From Nymphaea colorata (taxonomy: Eukaryota > Streptophyta > Magnoliopsida > Nymphaeales > Nymphaeaceae): DNA of 64,000 nt. The position numbers and the translations under genes are program-made. A model generated the notes under the pieces. That model searched no databases. It was not told the origin of the DNA and saw only the letters and a program-made list of their open reading frames with translations. Positions 39,683-52,319 of the stretch are shown here, piece after piece. Where the stretch lies: NCBI RefSeq assembly GCF_008831285.2, contig NC_045145.1, positions 9,114,802-9,178,801 of the forward strand. The letters are read 5' to 3'. Positions within the stretch are counted from its first letter, which is position 1. Every line of letters starts with the position of its first letter.

Positions 39683-39780
39683 ATGAGGAAGATGCCAATA
39701 AGAATTTCACGATGAATGGAAGCAACTTCCAGTTGAAGTCCATGAGCTCAGCGTCTCTACTTAAATTTAGACAGGAGTAA
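39683..39780 (+). promoter_or_regulatory. Two overlapping uORFs in the likely 5'UTR
   Basis: An 11-codon uORF (39683-39715, stop included) overlaps by ATGA a 23-codon uORF (39712-39780). If this segment is in the mature leader they would reduce initiation at the main start. A third short one (MYCIY) lies near 39837. All disappear if splicing uses the acceptor near 39895. Confidence 0.4.
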
Positions 39781-39902
39781 TTTTGGTGACTACACTTTCA
39801 AACACACGTATCCCACTTTGCTCCCCTGCCAACGTCATGTACTGCATTTATTGAAGAAATAGTGAGACTATTAACTTTTTTGGAAAGGATTTCAGTCTGA
39901 GC

Positions 39903-41603
39903 ATGAATATTCAGTGGACATCAGATGACAGTGTAACCAAAATGAAGAGTCAGTATCTCCTGGTCTCTGATGAGAACTATTTGACTAGTTATTCATCCGT
40001 TCAGCCTTCTCTGGTTCATGGAAATTCACAGGGCCATTATGATGTTTCATCTCATGAAGATGCCATCTCATACTGCATGCCTAATGGTTCTCCTGGTCCA
40101 AACTGCTCTGATGAGATTCAAGGAGCGAACTGTACTGCTTGTACATCTCAATTGAATTATTGCACTCTTGACTCATCATTGTCTGCTCGGGGGGTGCAAT
40201 CTTTTTACAGTTCTCCTTCAACACACAGTTATTCAAGTGGGAGCCCTGTTTCACAGCAGGATTCTGGCCAGCATTTACATCATTCCCCTGATAACACCTA
40301 TGGCTCTACTATGGGCTATTCTTGCTTAACCAATGAGGAAACCAACTTGAGACATAAATTACAAGAATTGGAAAGAATGATGCTTGGCCCTGATTTAGAA
40401 TACAGAGATAATTCTGGTACTATGCATGACCATGGAATGTTTGGACCGGATACATGGAGACAGATGTTGGAGATTCAGAAAGGTGGTATGATGCAGGTCC
40501 TGATTGCATGTGCCAATGCTGTTGCTGATGACAATCTCATGTTAGCCGAGTGGTTAATCAATGAATTGAAGCAGATGGTATCAGTTTCAGGCGAACCAAT
40601 GCAGAGAGTAGCTGCTTACATGTTAGAAGGCTTAATTGCAAGGCTTGCATCATCAGGTAGTACTATCTATAAATCTCTCAGATGCAAGGAGCCAACAAGT
40701 TCTGACCTTCTCTCTTACATGCATACCCTATATGAAGTATGTCCCTACTTCAAATTTGCTTACATGTCCGCAAATGGTGCAATAGCTGAAGCATTAAAGG
40801 GTGAAGTAAAGGTCCACATCATTGATTTCCAGATTGCACAGGGCAGCCAGTGGATCACCCTTATTCAGGCTCTTGCTGCTAGGCCAGGTGGGCCACCACA
40901 TGTTCGCATAACAGGTATTGATGATGCGCAGTCAGCACATGCCCGGGGTGGAGGATTGCAATTAGTGGGGAAGAGGCTGTTGGCGGTTGCTAAGTCATGC
41001 AATGTGCCATTTGAGTTCAATCCTGCTGCAATATCTGGATGTGATGTCGAATTGGAAATGCTTGAGGTTCGTCCAGACGAAGCATTAGCTGTGAACTTCC
41101 CATACCAACTTCATCACATGCCGGATGAGAGTGTCAGCACATGCAATCACAGAGACAGGCTTCTGCGCTTGGTTAAAAGTTTATCACCAAAGGTGGTTAC
41201 TCTGGTGGAACAAGAATGTAACACCAATACTGCACCTTTCTTCCCCAGATTCATGGAGACCCTAAATTATTACACTGCCATGTTTGAGTCGATTGATGTG
41301 ACTCTACCAAGGACTGACAAGAAGCGCATTAGTACTGAGCAGCATTGTGTGGCACGTGACATAGTGAACATAATTGCTTGCGAGGGTGCAGAGAGAGTAG
41401 AAAGGCATGAGCTCCTTGATAAGTGGCGGGCACGCTTATCAATGGCTGGGTTTAGGCCCTATCCACTAAGTTCGTTGGTTAATTCCACCATCAAAACATT
41501 ACTGCAGAGTTACTGCGAGCACTATACACTAGAAGAAAGAGATGGTGCATTGTACCTTGGCTGGAAGAATAGAAACTTGGTGACCTCTTCTGCCTGGTGG
41601 TAG
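39903..41603 (+). CDS. GRAS-family transcription regulator, PAT1 branch (scarecrow-like)
   Basis: 566 residues in one exon with no breaks. The N-terminal 195 residues are Ser/Tyr-rich, including SPSTHSYSSGSPVSQQDSGQ (104-123) and the subfamily motif LRHKLQELERMMLGPD (149-164). The GRAS domain fills 197-566: leucine-rich region 198-260, VHIID within VHIIDFQIAQGSQW (304-317), second leucine-rich region about 350-390, PFYRE-type region from 395 (LAVNFPYQLHHMPDESVST), and the SAW region with W508-X7-G516 and terminal SAWW. Sequence and length fit the PAT1/SCL5/SCL13/SCL21/CIGR group. These are nuclear or cytoplasmic regulators tied in Arabidopsis to phytochrome signalling and in rice to gibberellin and chitin responses. 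The first ATG of the frame is used as start. The exact orthologue is not resolved. It is the only intact gene in the window. Confidence 0.95.
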   Translation: MNIQWTSDDSVTKMKSQYLLVSDENYLTSYSSVQPSLVHGNSQGHYDVSSHEDAISYCMPNGSPGPNCSDEIQGANCTACTSQLNYCTLDSSLSARGVQSFYSSPSTHSYSSGSPVSQQDSGQHLHHSPDNTYGSTMGYSCLTNEETNLRHKLQELERMMLGPDLEYRDNSGTMHDHGMFGPDTWRQMLEIQKGGMMQVLIACANAVADDNLMLAEWLINELKQMVSVSGEPMQRVAAYMLEGLIARLASSGSTIYKSLRCKEPTSSDLLSYMHTLYEVCPYFKFAYMSANGAIAEALKGEVKVHIIDFQIAQGSQWITLIQALAARPGGPPHVRITGIDDAQSAHARGGGLQLVGKRLLAVAKSCNVPFEFNPAAISGCDVELEMLEVRPDEALAVNFPYQLHHMPDESVSTCNHRDRLLRLVKSLSPKVVTLVEQECNTNTAPFFPRFMETLNYYTAMFESIDVTLPRTDKKRISTEQHCVARDIVNIIACEGAERVERHELLDKWRARLSMAGFRPYPLSSLVNSTIKTLLQSYCEHYTLEERDGALYLGWKNRNLVTSSAWW

Positions 41604-43860
41604 AAGTTCACGCAATTCATACCCTTAGTGTGTACTTAGGGTCAAGTAACCATTCTCTTTCTGCTGGTCAGCAAATCCATTCTTTAGTTTTCTCTAGGTG
41701 ACTTTGCTCTTCTTTCACATAACGCGTCTGTTGAACTGGTCTTTGAGCTGGAATTACCTTTGGATTAGATTGCAGAGTGACTGGAGTTGGTACTCTGGTA
41801 CACGCAGCACGCTCGTGTCTAAGTTCAGAACGTTAATATCACAGAGTCATCTTTGCATGATTGCCTGATTTTCCACACTATGCCTCTGTAGTTGGTCCAG
41901 GACATACAGTAATTTCAAGCTCCTTTTCCATTGCATGAATAGGTAAGTTTGCAAACAAATGTACGGGCACTTGTGGAGATATGCTTCATACGCTTGCATG
42001 CTTCTCCAGATTCTGCTGTTACTATATTATGGATTATAGAATATGCACACAAGTAGAAACAGCCGGTCTTCTTAACTGTAGGCTTTCTCTGTTGTATGGG
42101 CTTATTGAAGAGCTGAATGTACTTGTAAATATAGCTGATGAACAAGCCTCTAATTTAAGGATATTATTGATAATGCTTAAGAAATAGGTGGAAGATCTGG
42201 GAAGGTAAACATGGCTCCTCGTGGGAAATAGATGGACTCGTACTTAACATCAAGTAACCCCATGTCTTGAGGTGCTTTTTCTCGCTTTTTTTTTTTCCTT
42301 TTTCTTTTTTAGAAGTTTTTCAACTGAATATCCATGCCTTACGAATTATGATACACATGAATTCTTGCCTTGTACTCTTATGAAATCCCCACAAATTTTC
42401 TTGCAATTGGAAGAAGTTCCTTAGGTCAACATCTGTTACATAGTTGTGACATACCAGGCTTTCATGAATTGTCAAAATGGCATCTGTGATTCATGGAAAA
42501 CGACATTATCTTTGTGGGCCTCTCAAGCTAAATGCCTTTTGGACCATTCTGGATTTGTACTTTTTGTGTTTTTGTTTCATTGACACCCATCTTCTGGAAG
42601 TGGTAATGGTAGAGTTACCAACTGTGGAAGCAGGAGAGGCGACCTGTCTCAGAAAGCGGAAGCAGGACCGAGGCTTTTAAAAAATTGAAAGTGGGAAGTG
42701 AAAAACGAACTACAGGTGAACTAAGAATCATACTATAAAATGAAAAATAAAAATTGTTAATTGGAAGTCAAAAGAGAATTGAAAAGAAAAACAAATCAAA
42801 AGAAAACCACAGTTTGTTGTATTCGAAGTGGCGTCTGTTGCAAAAGTGAAACCCGCTTCTCTGCAGGAGCGGTTTTCCTTTTCCAAATTTGTTTTTCTCT
42901 AGGTGCTTCAAAAGCATCCAGCTCCTTGTATTCAGGTAATTCAACACCTTAACAGAAATTCAACAATGGAACAATTCTGTTTCTCTATCTGTCTTTCTGC
43001 ATAGCAGTTTCTGTTTCAAGGTGGTATGCACGTGCTTCTGAGTATTCCAAATACTTGGGAATGACTTCCAGATTTTGGTTTTCGTCTTCAGATGGCCTTC
43101 GAGGTTTTGGTCCTGTGGTCCGTCAATTTCCGAATTAAAATATTCAACCAAATCTGAATTTACGTATATTGTAATTATCTGAATATGCAACCTTTGAATG
43201 ATATCTAGCTACTTGAACCGATTCCAACATTTTGAGGAAAACCAAATATTATTGAGTTTGGCAATTGGCTCTTATCTAAACGCTATACACAAATCTCTAA
43301 TACCATGTATTAACTTCGCAATTCACGCCCAGCCATAAGAGTAAACTCCATGGCCGGATTCCATGCTGCTGGTCAGTTTCCGGTAAGAATTCGGCCATGC
43401 AAGACGCAACTTATGAAAACAATGTCCTGTCTATGTGTGCAATGGAAAACAACGTAAGAACACTAACAATCCTATAAAATGCACCTCCTGCGAAATTATC
43501 TAAAATTAAAACACACTAATTTATATTAAAATTAATATATTAAATCACAAAAGGTGAATCGCATGATTAAAACAAAAAACAATTTGCAGGCTAATAAACA
43601 TGACATTAGAGTAAAACCGATGATTTAGCCATGATCTTCAACATGAATAACAATCGAATTTAACACATGCTCTCTCATGAAGTGCTGTCACCATGGCTAA
43701 AACAAACTGGAACGACTGATAGAAAATCTCAAAATTCAAAGAGTAACTACAAAATAGTGCCACTGATATCAGCCTATTTTTGCCAGTGTACTCCTTAAAC
43801 CAGAAATACACTCGATCAAGATCAGATATTAACAAACACATCCTATTTTATATCTACGGA
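41604..43860. other. 3'UTR and downstream spacer
   Basis: The first 0.5-0.8 kb is likely 3'UTR of the GRAS gene; no decisive poly-A site could be picked. The rest holds no recognised gene. Confidence 0.4.
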
Positions 43861-43861
43861 A

Positions 43862-43892
<31 letters not shown>

Positions 43893-43897
43893 TCCCT
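43862..43897. repeat. (CT)n microsatellite
   Basis: CT dinucleotide run with one interruption, then a pyrimidine-rich stretch to about 43940. Confidence 0.95.
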
Positions 43898-44619
43898 CTT
43901 CTTACTCCTGTCTTCTCTCTCCCCCATGTCCTTACCCCTCTCGCGCACAATCAACTAGTCTCCACTGCAAAGAGATGCTCCTGATCTAGCCTTAGGTACA
44001 CACCTCCTCCTCCTCCTTTCCACCAAAAAGGGTCATCTTCTTGTTTCACCCAAAAGCTGCTTGTATTTTTGTTTGCATTGGTATTAATCGTACCTTCAGT
44101 TTCATCCAATGTTTTGCAGGTGTGCCCCTCCCTCCTTCCCTCATTCCAGTTCCCTCCACTGAGTAAAGGTACTTCTTCTCCTCCTTGGTCTTAAGTTGGT
44201 TCTTCTTCTTCTTCTTCTAACATTCGCACTCGAAAAGGCACGCCCCTTCATATTACGTAGACTTCTTGACGTGGCTTCCATGTGCGCTCCTTGCAAATAA
44301 GAGAATGAAGCATGAGAGCACTTGTTTTTAGATTGCATAACTTTCAGAAAATTTGGAGTCAAATGCGAAAGTTTCAGCTCGAAAAGGGCACTCGCACACA
44401 AACTGTATGCATGAACTGAAAAGATTGATTGCATGTTTATTCAAACGAGAATGACTTTTGGACTTTTTCTAACTATATTATATGGCGAATATGGCTAAAA
44501 AAAGAGTATATTTTGAAGAAGGCAAAAACCTAGTCCAAGAAATGAAAAGGAGAATTTGGAATGACTATATATCAAGAATCATAAATCCTCTACCTCTTGG
44601 TGTCATAATCTTGACCATG

Positions 44620-45110
44620 CAAAATTTCACAATCTTGCATGTCATGACTGTTCATATGGATGCACATTAAATAATAAAAATATTAACTTGCCTCTATATT
44701 CTCATTGCAGGAATCCAAGAGAGATAGGACTCGACTCGTTGGTATTTAACCATTCCTCCTGCCTTTAATAGGGTTAATCAGATCAGGGACTAGATTAAAT
44801 GTTTAAGGTCTCACACTATGATTGTAATCAAACCTAAAAGGAAGGGGGAGCTTTAAATTTGAAATTTTTAGAAAACTAAGTGGATCGACAGAAATTGGAG
44901 AGTATGAACTGGAGATACTTGAATTAAATGACATAGTTCATGATCTATACCATCAGGGATCAATGCAAAGGGTAATTATGAGATCTAATATGAATGCATG
45001 CAAAACTAGATTTGATGCATAATTGAGACTTCGTCGCTAAGTTTGTGGCCTAGACTTAGGGAGATCTTGATTCAAAGTTCAAATCCAAATTCATTAGCTA
45101 AGGCTGATCC
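44620..45110 (+). repeat. Dispersed repeat family, copy 2
   Basis: Aligns by eye with copies at 12990-13600 and, inverted, 52320-52890. Clear blocks are AAGAGATAGGACT...ACTCG, TAATCAGATCAGGGACTAGATTAA, AAACTAAGTGGATC, and ACATAGTTCATGATC near 44930 followed by AGATCTAATATGAATGCATG near 44981. Similar but weaker sequence continues to about 45500. Confidence 0.75.
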
Positions 45111-45510
45111 AAACATGTACCGATTTATCTAGACATACGATTTGGACTTAGGGTCATTCTAGACAGGGTTTGAATTCGGATCCTAACTGAAGCTTAATGG
45201 ACTCTAATTTATAAATGAACTTTGGTCTAAACTTTATGATTTAAATCCAATAAAAATGGTCCACGTTTAGGGTTTGTATCCTAAAACCTAGATTAAGGGT
45301 TTAAGATCTTGATCCAAATTGTTTGAGATCCAAATCTAAAATGTTGACGTAAAATCCAACTCTAGAATCCAATTCTCGTAAGATTTAGATTGAATAATCC
45401 AACTTCTTTCATCCAAACCATATTCAAATCTGATCTTATGCTTGATCTCAAATCCAATATGCAATTCATTTAGATCTGCATCCAATTTCTCCAAAATCCA
45501 CATGTCTAAC

Positions 45511-45638
45511 CTAACTGGGGTTTGGGTTTAACTTGACTAAGGTCTTGTCTTAAACCTAACTAGGGTTTAGGTTTAATTTGGCTGGTGTTTAAGCTTAACT
45601 TGGCTAGGGTTTACGTTTAACCTTACTAAGGCTTTGTC
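45511..45638. repeat. Degenerate 22-bp minisatellite, about 6 copies
   Basis: Units of the form CTAACTAGGGTTTAGGTTTAA(T/C) recur every 22-23 bases with 2-6 differences each. The TAGGGTTTAGG core recalls the plant telomere repeat, but the period is wrong and the array is interstitial. Confidence 0.8.
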
Positions 45639-45639
45639 A

Positions 45640-46530
45640 TAGTCCAGATCAGGTACATGATTGTTGACTCAAGATCATGTCTTGGTTCAGATATTTAGAG
45701 AATGGTAATGTTTTCAGTTGGTTTAACACTCAAGATTAGATCTTAATCATGAATGAAACTAGGTTTTTAGGAAAATAAGTTTGAAAGATGCCAATTTGAA
45801 AATGTGCATTCAAAAATTATGATTTTCAATGCTGTATTTTTATATAATCAACTTAAGTCAAGAATATAATGAGACATTGTCACACTTATATAGATGATGA
45901 CCTCAACTTCATTAATATGAAGCCTAAATCTATGTGTATTTTTTAAATGAATGAATGCATTACGAAAGCAAACTTCATGAATGCACTCACTTGCACAAGT
46001 TAACAAAAATAAAACCAAGCAAAATAGATATATATGCATGAATGACATGATATTTCAAAATGAGATGGAATTCATATTGAAATTAGAGCTTTCACTTGAT
46101 AAATCACACTTAAAGAGAAGGGTCTATTGCCGTAAGCTCATTCAAGCCCTAAATTCATATACTGAAGTCCAAATGCAATGTTTTTGAAATAATGCACATT
46201 TAACAATGTATGAATACAATTAATCAAGTAAACACACTCTAAAACACTCAAGTGATTATTCACATGATTAATCATGTCAACTTGGCGTTTTACCATGAAG
46301 AGAATGAAAATAATTGACTACTAAAAATCTAAAAATTGGATAGAAAATCACTAATAGAAAACATAAATTTGGCTGTCCTAAAAAAGTTGCAACTTATTTC
46401 CTGCAACAAATTGTTTGATCTTAAAAGATATGCAAATGACATCCAATCTTCCCTAAATTTTGGGTGGCAAGTCTTCAAATATCAAATACTCAGTTCAAAG
46501 TGATAAATAAAAAAAATCTCTTTTCTGTAG
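45640..46530. other. Spacer, no gene recognised
   Basis: AT-rich with short open frames that show no domain. Confidence 0.4.
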
Positions 46531-46687
46531 AATATTCCATAATCCTCCCATGCCAACATATCATAGACACTTTCCACTCCAGTTTTCAACCCAAAACTTA
46601 ATCCTTCCATCTCCAACTTTCCATACCACATCCTTCTCTATCCCTGCCATCCCCATTTTATTCCAATGAAGATCCGTGATGGAGATT
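46530..46687 (-). mobile_element. LINE fragment, homologous to 33390-33547
   Basis: Ungapped match at a constant offset of 13140 bases. I count 13 differences in about 157 bases (about 92% identity). Same orientation as the minus-strand LINE at 31830-33547. Confidence 0.9.
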
Positions 46688-47007
46688 ATGTTTAAGCAAC
46701 TTGGACTGTAGATTTTCGGCATAACAGAGAATCAACATGACTTTATAGATTCAAAAAAGAATAAGTGATGAAAGTATAAAAAATAACTTGCAGATAGATG
46801 TAATGATGTTCAATGATCATGAAACTTGGTATGTCAATAATCTCTATATATCAAGCTTTCAACCATAGTTGAATTTTTTTTTAAAAATATTTTGTCAGCA
46901 AAAAGATATAGACTAAAAAACATAGGTTCTTAAATAGTCATTTATGGAAAAAACAAAAAGTATAACAATAGAAAATAGTTGCAATCTTGAAATTCGGCAA
47001 TTTGAAT

Positions 47008-47970
47008 TTGTTTGGCTAAAGACTAGGGTTATGACTGAGGAGTAATCTCAAATATAGGAGAACAAATTTTGTGTATAAAATGTGTTGTTAATGAAAAGTG
47101 GAAGATAGGAGGGAGTCTATGGATCCAAGCTAGGTAGTGGATGGCAGGTCGTTTATGAGATCCACCTGCTTCTAGGTGATGATAGATTTCCTTAGACCAA
47201 GTTAGTGGAAACAATACTCTTCCAAGTACCTGTTGAAAATAAGCATTAGTAGTGTGGGCATAAAGACACAACAGTCATGCCACATGTTGGATTTCTCCCT
47301 AAATCCATTCAGTTAGTCTTTAGGCTTATTAATTAAGAATCTAGTTTAGATTTTAGTTACGATCTTCTGGTCCTTGTATGTAGAAATTTTAAACTTTATC
47401 AAGCTAATCTTCCCGCTTTATTTGCTTTGAGATGGACACACAACTTATAACCATCCCCTAATGACTATTATAATAGCAAAACAATGTTACTTATGGAAAT
47501 ATGTGGTTTTTGTATGTCTTTTTTAATCGTCAGGCACCGTTTGGGGGGCCTCTAGCAAGTAAGTACTTTGTTTCATTTTTAGTAGTTACCCATCATTGCT
47601 ATGCATTTCATTTATGGGCTCTATTCTTGTATTTGGTTGCATTTTTGAATTATATGTAATGCTTTATAGGTGTTAATGTTTCATGACTTTACTGTTAGAA
47701 TTTAATTTCTTGATGGCAATGGGTTTTTATTTTTTATTTCCTTTTGTGGCAATTGGAAATTTTGTGCCTCTAAACAGAAATAGTTGTTATTTAGGAGATG
47801 CAATCTTGCATGAGCTTCATCTAGAGCACCTAGTTACTATGGTGTGTATCTCTTATGCTTGAACTGTATAACACACACCCCACTGCTAGGGTGTGTGACT
47901 TTTGAGAAAACCATAACTGTTTCTATTGTAATCAATATTTCATACTGTTTGTAATTCGAATAGGCCTATT
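47008..47970 (+). mobile_element. LINE 3' end, inverted copy of 31830-32802
   Basis: Reverse complement of 31830-32802 over its whole length with small indels. Shared blocks include TTTGGCTAAAGACT (47009), AATTAAGAATCTAG-like sequence near 47330, GGCCTCTAGCAAGTA (47549), AACAACTATTT in reverse (47780) and GGTGTGTGACTTTTG (47890). It contains the C-terminal coding end and the presumed 3' untranslated part. Confidence 0.9.
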
Positions 47971-50900
47971 TACTTTAATTTGTACTCCCCTGCATCCCTT
48001 AATATTCTGTAGATTATCTGATGTATAGAGAGTCTACAGGTAAAATTTCACATTAATTCATGCTGATTTATTATGTATCAAAATCACAAGAAAAGCCCTG
48101 TAGATGAGAGAGTTTAGTATCTATCAAATTGATGCAACAACTCAGAAAAAAGGAACTTTGAATAAAAAATCTAAGTTATTATAATAGTTTCTGCACAAAT
48201 TTCAAAGAAATGTAAAGTCACTACGCAGAAAGTAATATGCGTGCAAAGTTGAGAAGAAATTCCTTTTGCAGAACTCTGCAGAAAATAAGTCTGACTAAAA
48301 TGTCAAATTAAGGGGCCAAATTAACATTAAATTGCATGAAACTAGGAAAGAATTTGATTTGGACATCTCAATTGAGAGAACTAATTTAATTAAACTAGGA
48401 AATTTGAGGAATTAGTTTTGTCTAAAATCTAAGACAGAAAAAACCAGTTTAACAAGTCACCATGATATAGGGGCCAAATCACAACAAAAGTGAATGAAAA
48501 TGGTAGACACATACACAAAACCAAATTTTTTTATGGATTGCAAAAATGATTTCTGGTTTGAGAGACATAGTTATTTGAAATCAGGTGAAAATGAAGCTTA
48601 CGACAACAAGTCTGATTTTCATCTAACTTAAAATCTAACATCTATTCAACTAGATTTTAATAAAAATCCCCAAATGTGATAACATTAATCACATGAATCA
48701 ATCACATAATTATACTGAAATTTAAAATATAGCAATAAAGTGATAAAATAATAACCAAAAACATGAATTGAATTAAATAAAACAACTAAGTTATGCATGA
48801 AATTAATGAACTATGTACATATGCATGTGCATGTGAACTACACAAAAAAGATAACTAATAAAGACCCATAGGAGATAGGAGAATAGCATGATGCTCACAT
48901 GAATTCCATGAGGGGGAGAGAGAAAGAGAGAGAGATTGAGAAAGGGAGAGAGACATGAAATAAAACTGGGTTGGAGAGAGAGACTTGCCTCTTCTTTCGT
49001 CTTCTTCTCCTTCTTTCCTTGCTAGACCATGTCCAATCTCATTGGAAATCTCTTAGGAAATCTTGAAATTTATGCCAAAGGAAGGAAAATCTAGTTAGCA
49101 AAAAGTAGAAAATAAACTAACTAGAATAAGGGAGAATGAAGAGAGCATACCTTTGAATTCATGCCAAAAGAAGAAGAATAAGGGTTGGATGACCCCACCT
49201 GCTTTTCTAATGATTTTATCTAGATTTTAGCTAATTCTAACCAATCAAATATTTTAAAAATAAAAAACAGGGATTGCCGATGAGTCTTTTGTTGGACGGT
49301 TGAGATTTATTTGGATAATTGATCAAATTATTAGGTAATATTGATTTAAAAATTACCAAGAAAATAGGAGTGGGGTGTGGCACTCCAAGGGTTCCTCTTT
49401 GAAAATGAAGAAAACCCAAGCGAGGCCAAAGATGGATGGCAAAACTGATCTGACGCAAGATGGATCAGTTCAGGATTTCTGATTGAGGATCTGATGTTTT
49501 ATCTAGATTCTAATATGAATTTTGAGTATGGATTTTGAGTTTGGATTTATATCAAAGGTTTAGATCATACTTTGGATTGTGAAAAATGATTTTGGATATC
49601 AGGTGTGAGATATAGATTTGAAACAATGTAGATTCTAGATCAAGATTGTAGATTTGGAATTTAAATTCAAGGTTTGAGATCTAGGCATAGGATTTGGTTT
49701 CAGTCTAGGTTCAATGCTGGGATGTTTTCTTGGACTTGCTCTAAGTTTGAGCTAGGTTGGACGTAGGTCCCGACGAGGCTTAGGGCAATTATGTTTAGTA
49801 TTAGGTCAAATTGAGCTAACTAGGCTAAATTTTGATCTAAGCTAAATTCAAGGTGGGTTCAGACTCTATGTGAGCCATATTGGGATCAGTCTTAACATAT
49901 GAAATATCTAACTTAGGTTTTTGTGGTTCTGTACATCAGAAAATGTGAAAAATATGCACATTTGGCCAAAAATAGGTTGGACCCTGCCGCAAAAACTAGG
50001 TTCTGCGAATCAGGGTGGACATCAGACCATGAAGGTTCATAGGAAATATAAAAATATGTGCTAATGTGAAATTTATTGACAGATGACTTGATTTGCCCTT
50101 GGGAAATCAAAATTTTAAAATTGACCAAGCTATAAATTAAAAATGTGGAGGGAAAAACGAAAAATAGTGATTTAAACTTGTTCATGAGAAATAAATATAT
50201 GGATACTCTCCTCGAGTGATGTTGAATCCATGAGTGTGCTTCGATTCAAAATCGGACTCTTGGATTGATCATAAATTAGTTCCAAAGCCACATGTGAGGA
50301 TGTTTGGATTCAAACAAGGTAGTGCAGTCCATGGCAGTGATGAATTGTATGATCTGGAGGTACTCTATCTGAAATGAAGTTGATAATACTATGTTGAGAT
50401 GTTTGTGATCACATTGATGCAAAACAATCACCAATTTGAATTAGGACTGTGAGAATTTTAGCTCAGAAGTTTGAGCTGTCATTGAGAGCTCCAAACATGT
50501 GGAAGAAATGAGTAGAAATGGAAAATGAGCTAGATTTTAGATGAATGAATCCAAATTCAGCTTAAGATAGTTAACTTTGACCCAAATGAATATGTTGTTA
50601 TCTTGGCACAAGCAAATTGAGAGAATTTCATTTGAGACACTCAAATTGAAGAAGAGAGAGCTTTGTTGTTAGGACAACTCTCTAGAGCTCAAATTAGGAT
50701 GAGTTAGTAGAAACAACTTTGACAATACATTCCTAGCACTCAGAAAACCTTAACATGATCTCCAGAGTACTGACAAGGTGTTAGTGCTACAAATCATGCG
50801 AATCATTGACCTAGTGACTCATTTTAGCTGACATGGAGGGACATGAATGGCTTATTATTGGAATTTGGCCCCAGAAATGGGGTTTGCACTAAAAATAGAT

Positions 50901-51470
50901 TACTGACATTGAAAAGGATTTGAAAATGAAGTTGATATGATCGGTGGATGATCTGGTGTGAAGAAATTACCAAAAACTACAAAAATGGACCATTTCGAGC
51001 TCAATTCAGCCAAATGTAAACTATAAAATGGGTTGTGGAAGCTTCAATTTTCATAATTGAAATGGTAGAACATAATTTTCAGGAGTTGTAGAGCTATTTC
51101 ATGAAAATTAGATAAGATTTGGCAGAAATGACAGTGATCAGGGGCAAAATCATCATTTTTTAGATGATTAGGGTCCAAGTTCCTAACACATGGATTATGA
51201 AATCTGTGTTTATGTGATCCTTTTCAAAGATAAGGCACACCAAATTTGAAAATAAATGCCCCAATGTAGAGAAATTATCTCATTTTTTTAAAGCTTTTTG
51301 TTAATGTCCTTAGTAAAATTGCTTTTTGAAGAAAAAAGCCCAAATATGGATACTAAGAAGTGAAAGTTCATTATTCCAACCATTGTGAGAATTTGAAATA
51401 TGAGAATTGTCTAGATAAACATTGTAGTATGTTTGTGAAAATATGTCACTCTTAACATTGTAAAAAAAGA
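47970..51470. other. Spacer, no gene recognised
   Basis: AT-rich. A purine-rich GA tract lies at about 48903-48985. 49490-49720 is rich in GGATTT/GATTTGAG motifs like those in the other repeats. No domain in any frame. Confidence 0.4.
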
Positions 51471-51640
51471 TATATCAAGTTTCAGAAATGAACCGTCATT
51501 GTGGGAACTCATGATCATAAAAAAAAATGCACCAGTTGGTGAACTGGGTGAACATTGTGACAATGTATGATTGTAATAAAAACATGCCCCAATTTGTGAA
51601 CTGGATGAACATTGTGACATTGTGTTCTTGTGACAAACAA
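51470..51640. repeat. Imperfect tandem repeat, period about 57
   Basis: TGAACTGG(G/A)TGAACATTGTGACA occurs at about 51539 and 51597 with similar flanks (AAAA...CC.AGTTTGTG). A weaker unit precedes it. Confidence 0.75.
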
Positions 51641-52319
51641 GTTCTAAATATGGGGTGTCCAAAGGCGAGCTTACGCAAAAAGCCAACACTTTCAGTAAAT
51701 CTTGTTCATTGTGAGACTGATATAATTTTGACTACTTGCTTTAATCTTTTCACATTTCAAAATGACTGAAAAACTTACTATAGTCAAAGCCTTTTGAAGT
51801 TCTTCAAACAAATTTCTCTTCATTATCACTTCAAGACCTTTTGGAATGTAGACTCTCATTTTCATGAAGAATTTCGTAAAGGAGATATTATGGACTTAAT
51901 GACCTTCAGACCTTGAGCATTTTCATGTTATTCACAAGAGAATTTCGTATTGAAAATAGTTGCAACATTTCAAGCAGTCACTCATTTTAATTTTGTTTTC
52001 ATTTTTGCTTTGCCATTCTTTCTTTTGAATTTGTGGCTGTTTGGCTCTTGAACTCTTTCCTTGCTTTTGCTTAAGTTGACCTTCACCGTGTGGGGGAAAT
52101 ACATCACCAGCCCGTAGGCTATGTAGTAGCCTCCCTGTCTTGGTGATGGTGTACAGATTTTGTCATGTGCAATAGCATGTCTATTGGGATTTCTACTAAA
52201 ACCTTGTAAACGAGCTTCCAAATCTGCAACTCCCAAGCCAATCAGTTTTAAGGTACCAAATGTGAAACGTCTTTCAGACTTACTTGCTCGAATTCAAAAG
52301 ACATTGTTTGGATCATTCT

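Noticed and set aside
45511-45638. Interstitial telomere
   Set aside because: The period is 22, not 7, and no run of the exact telomere unit occurs.
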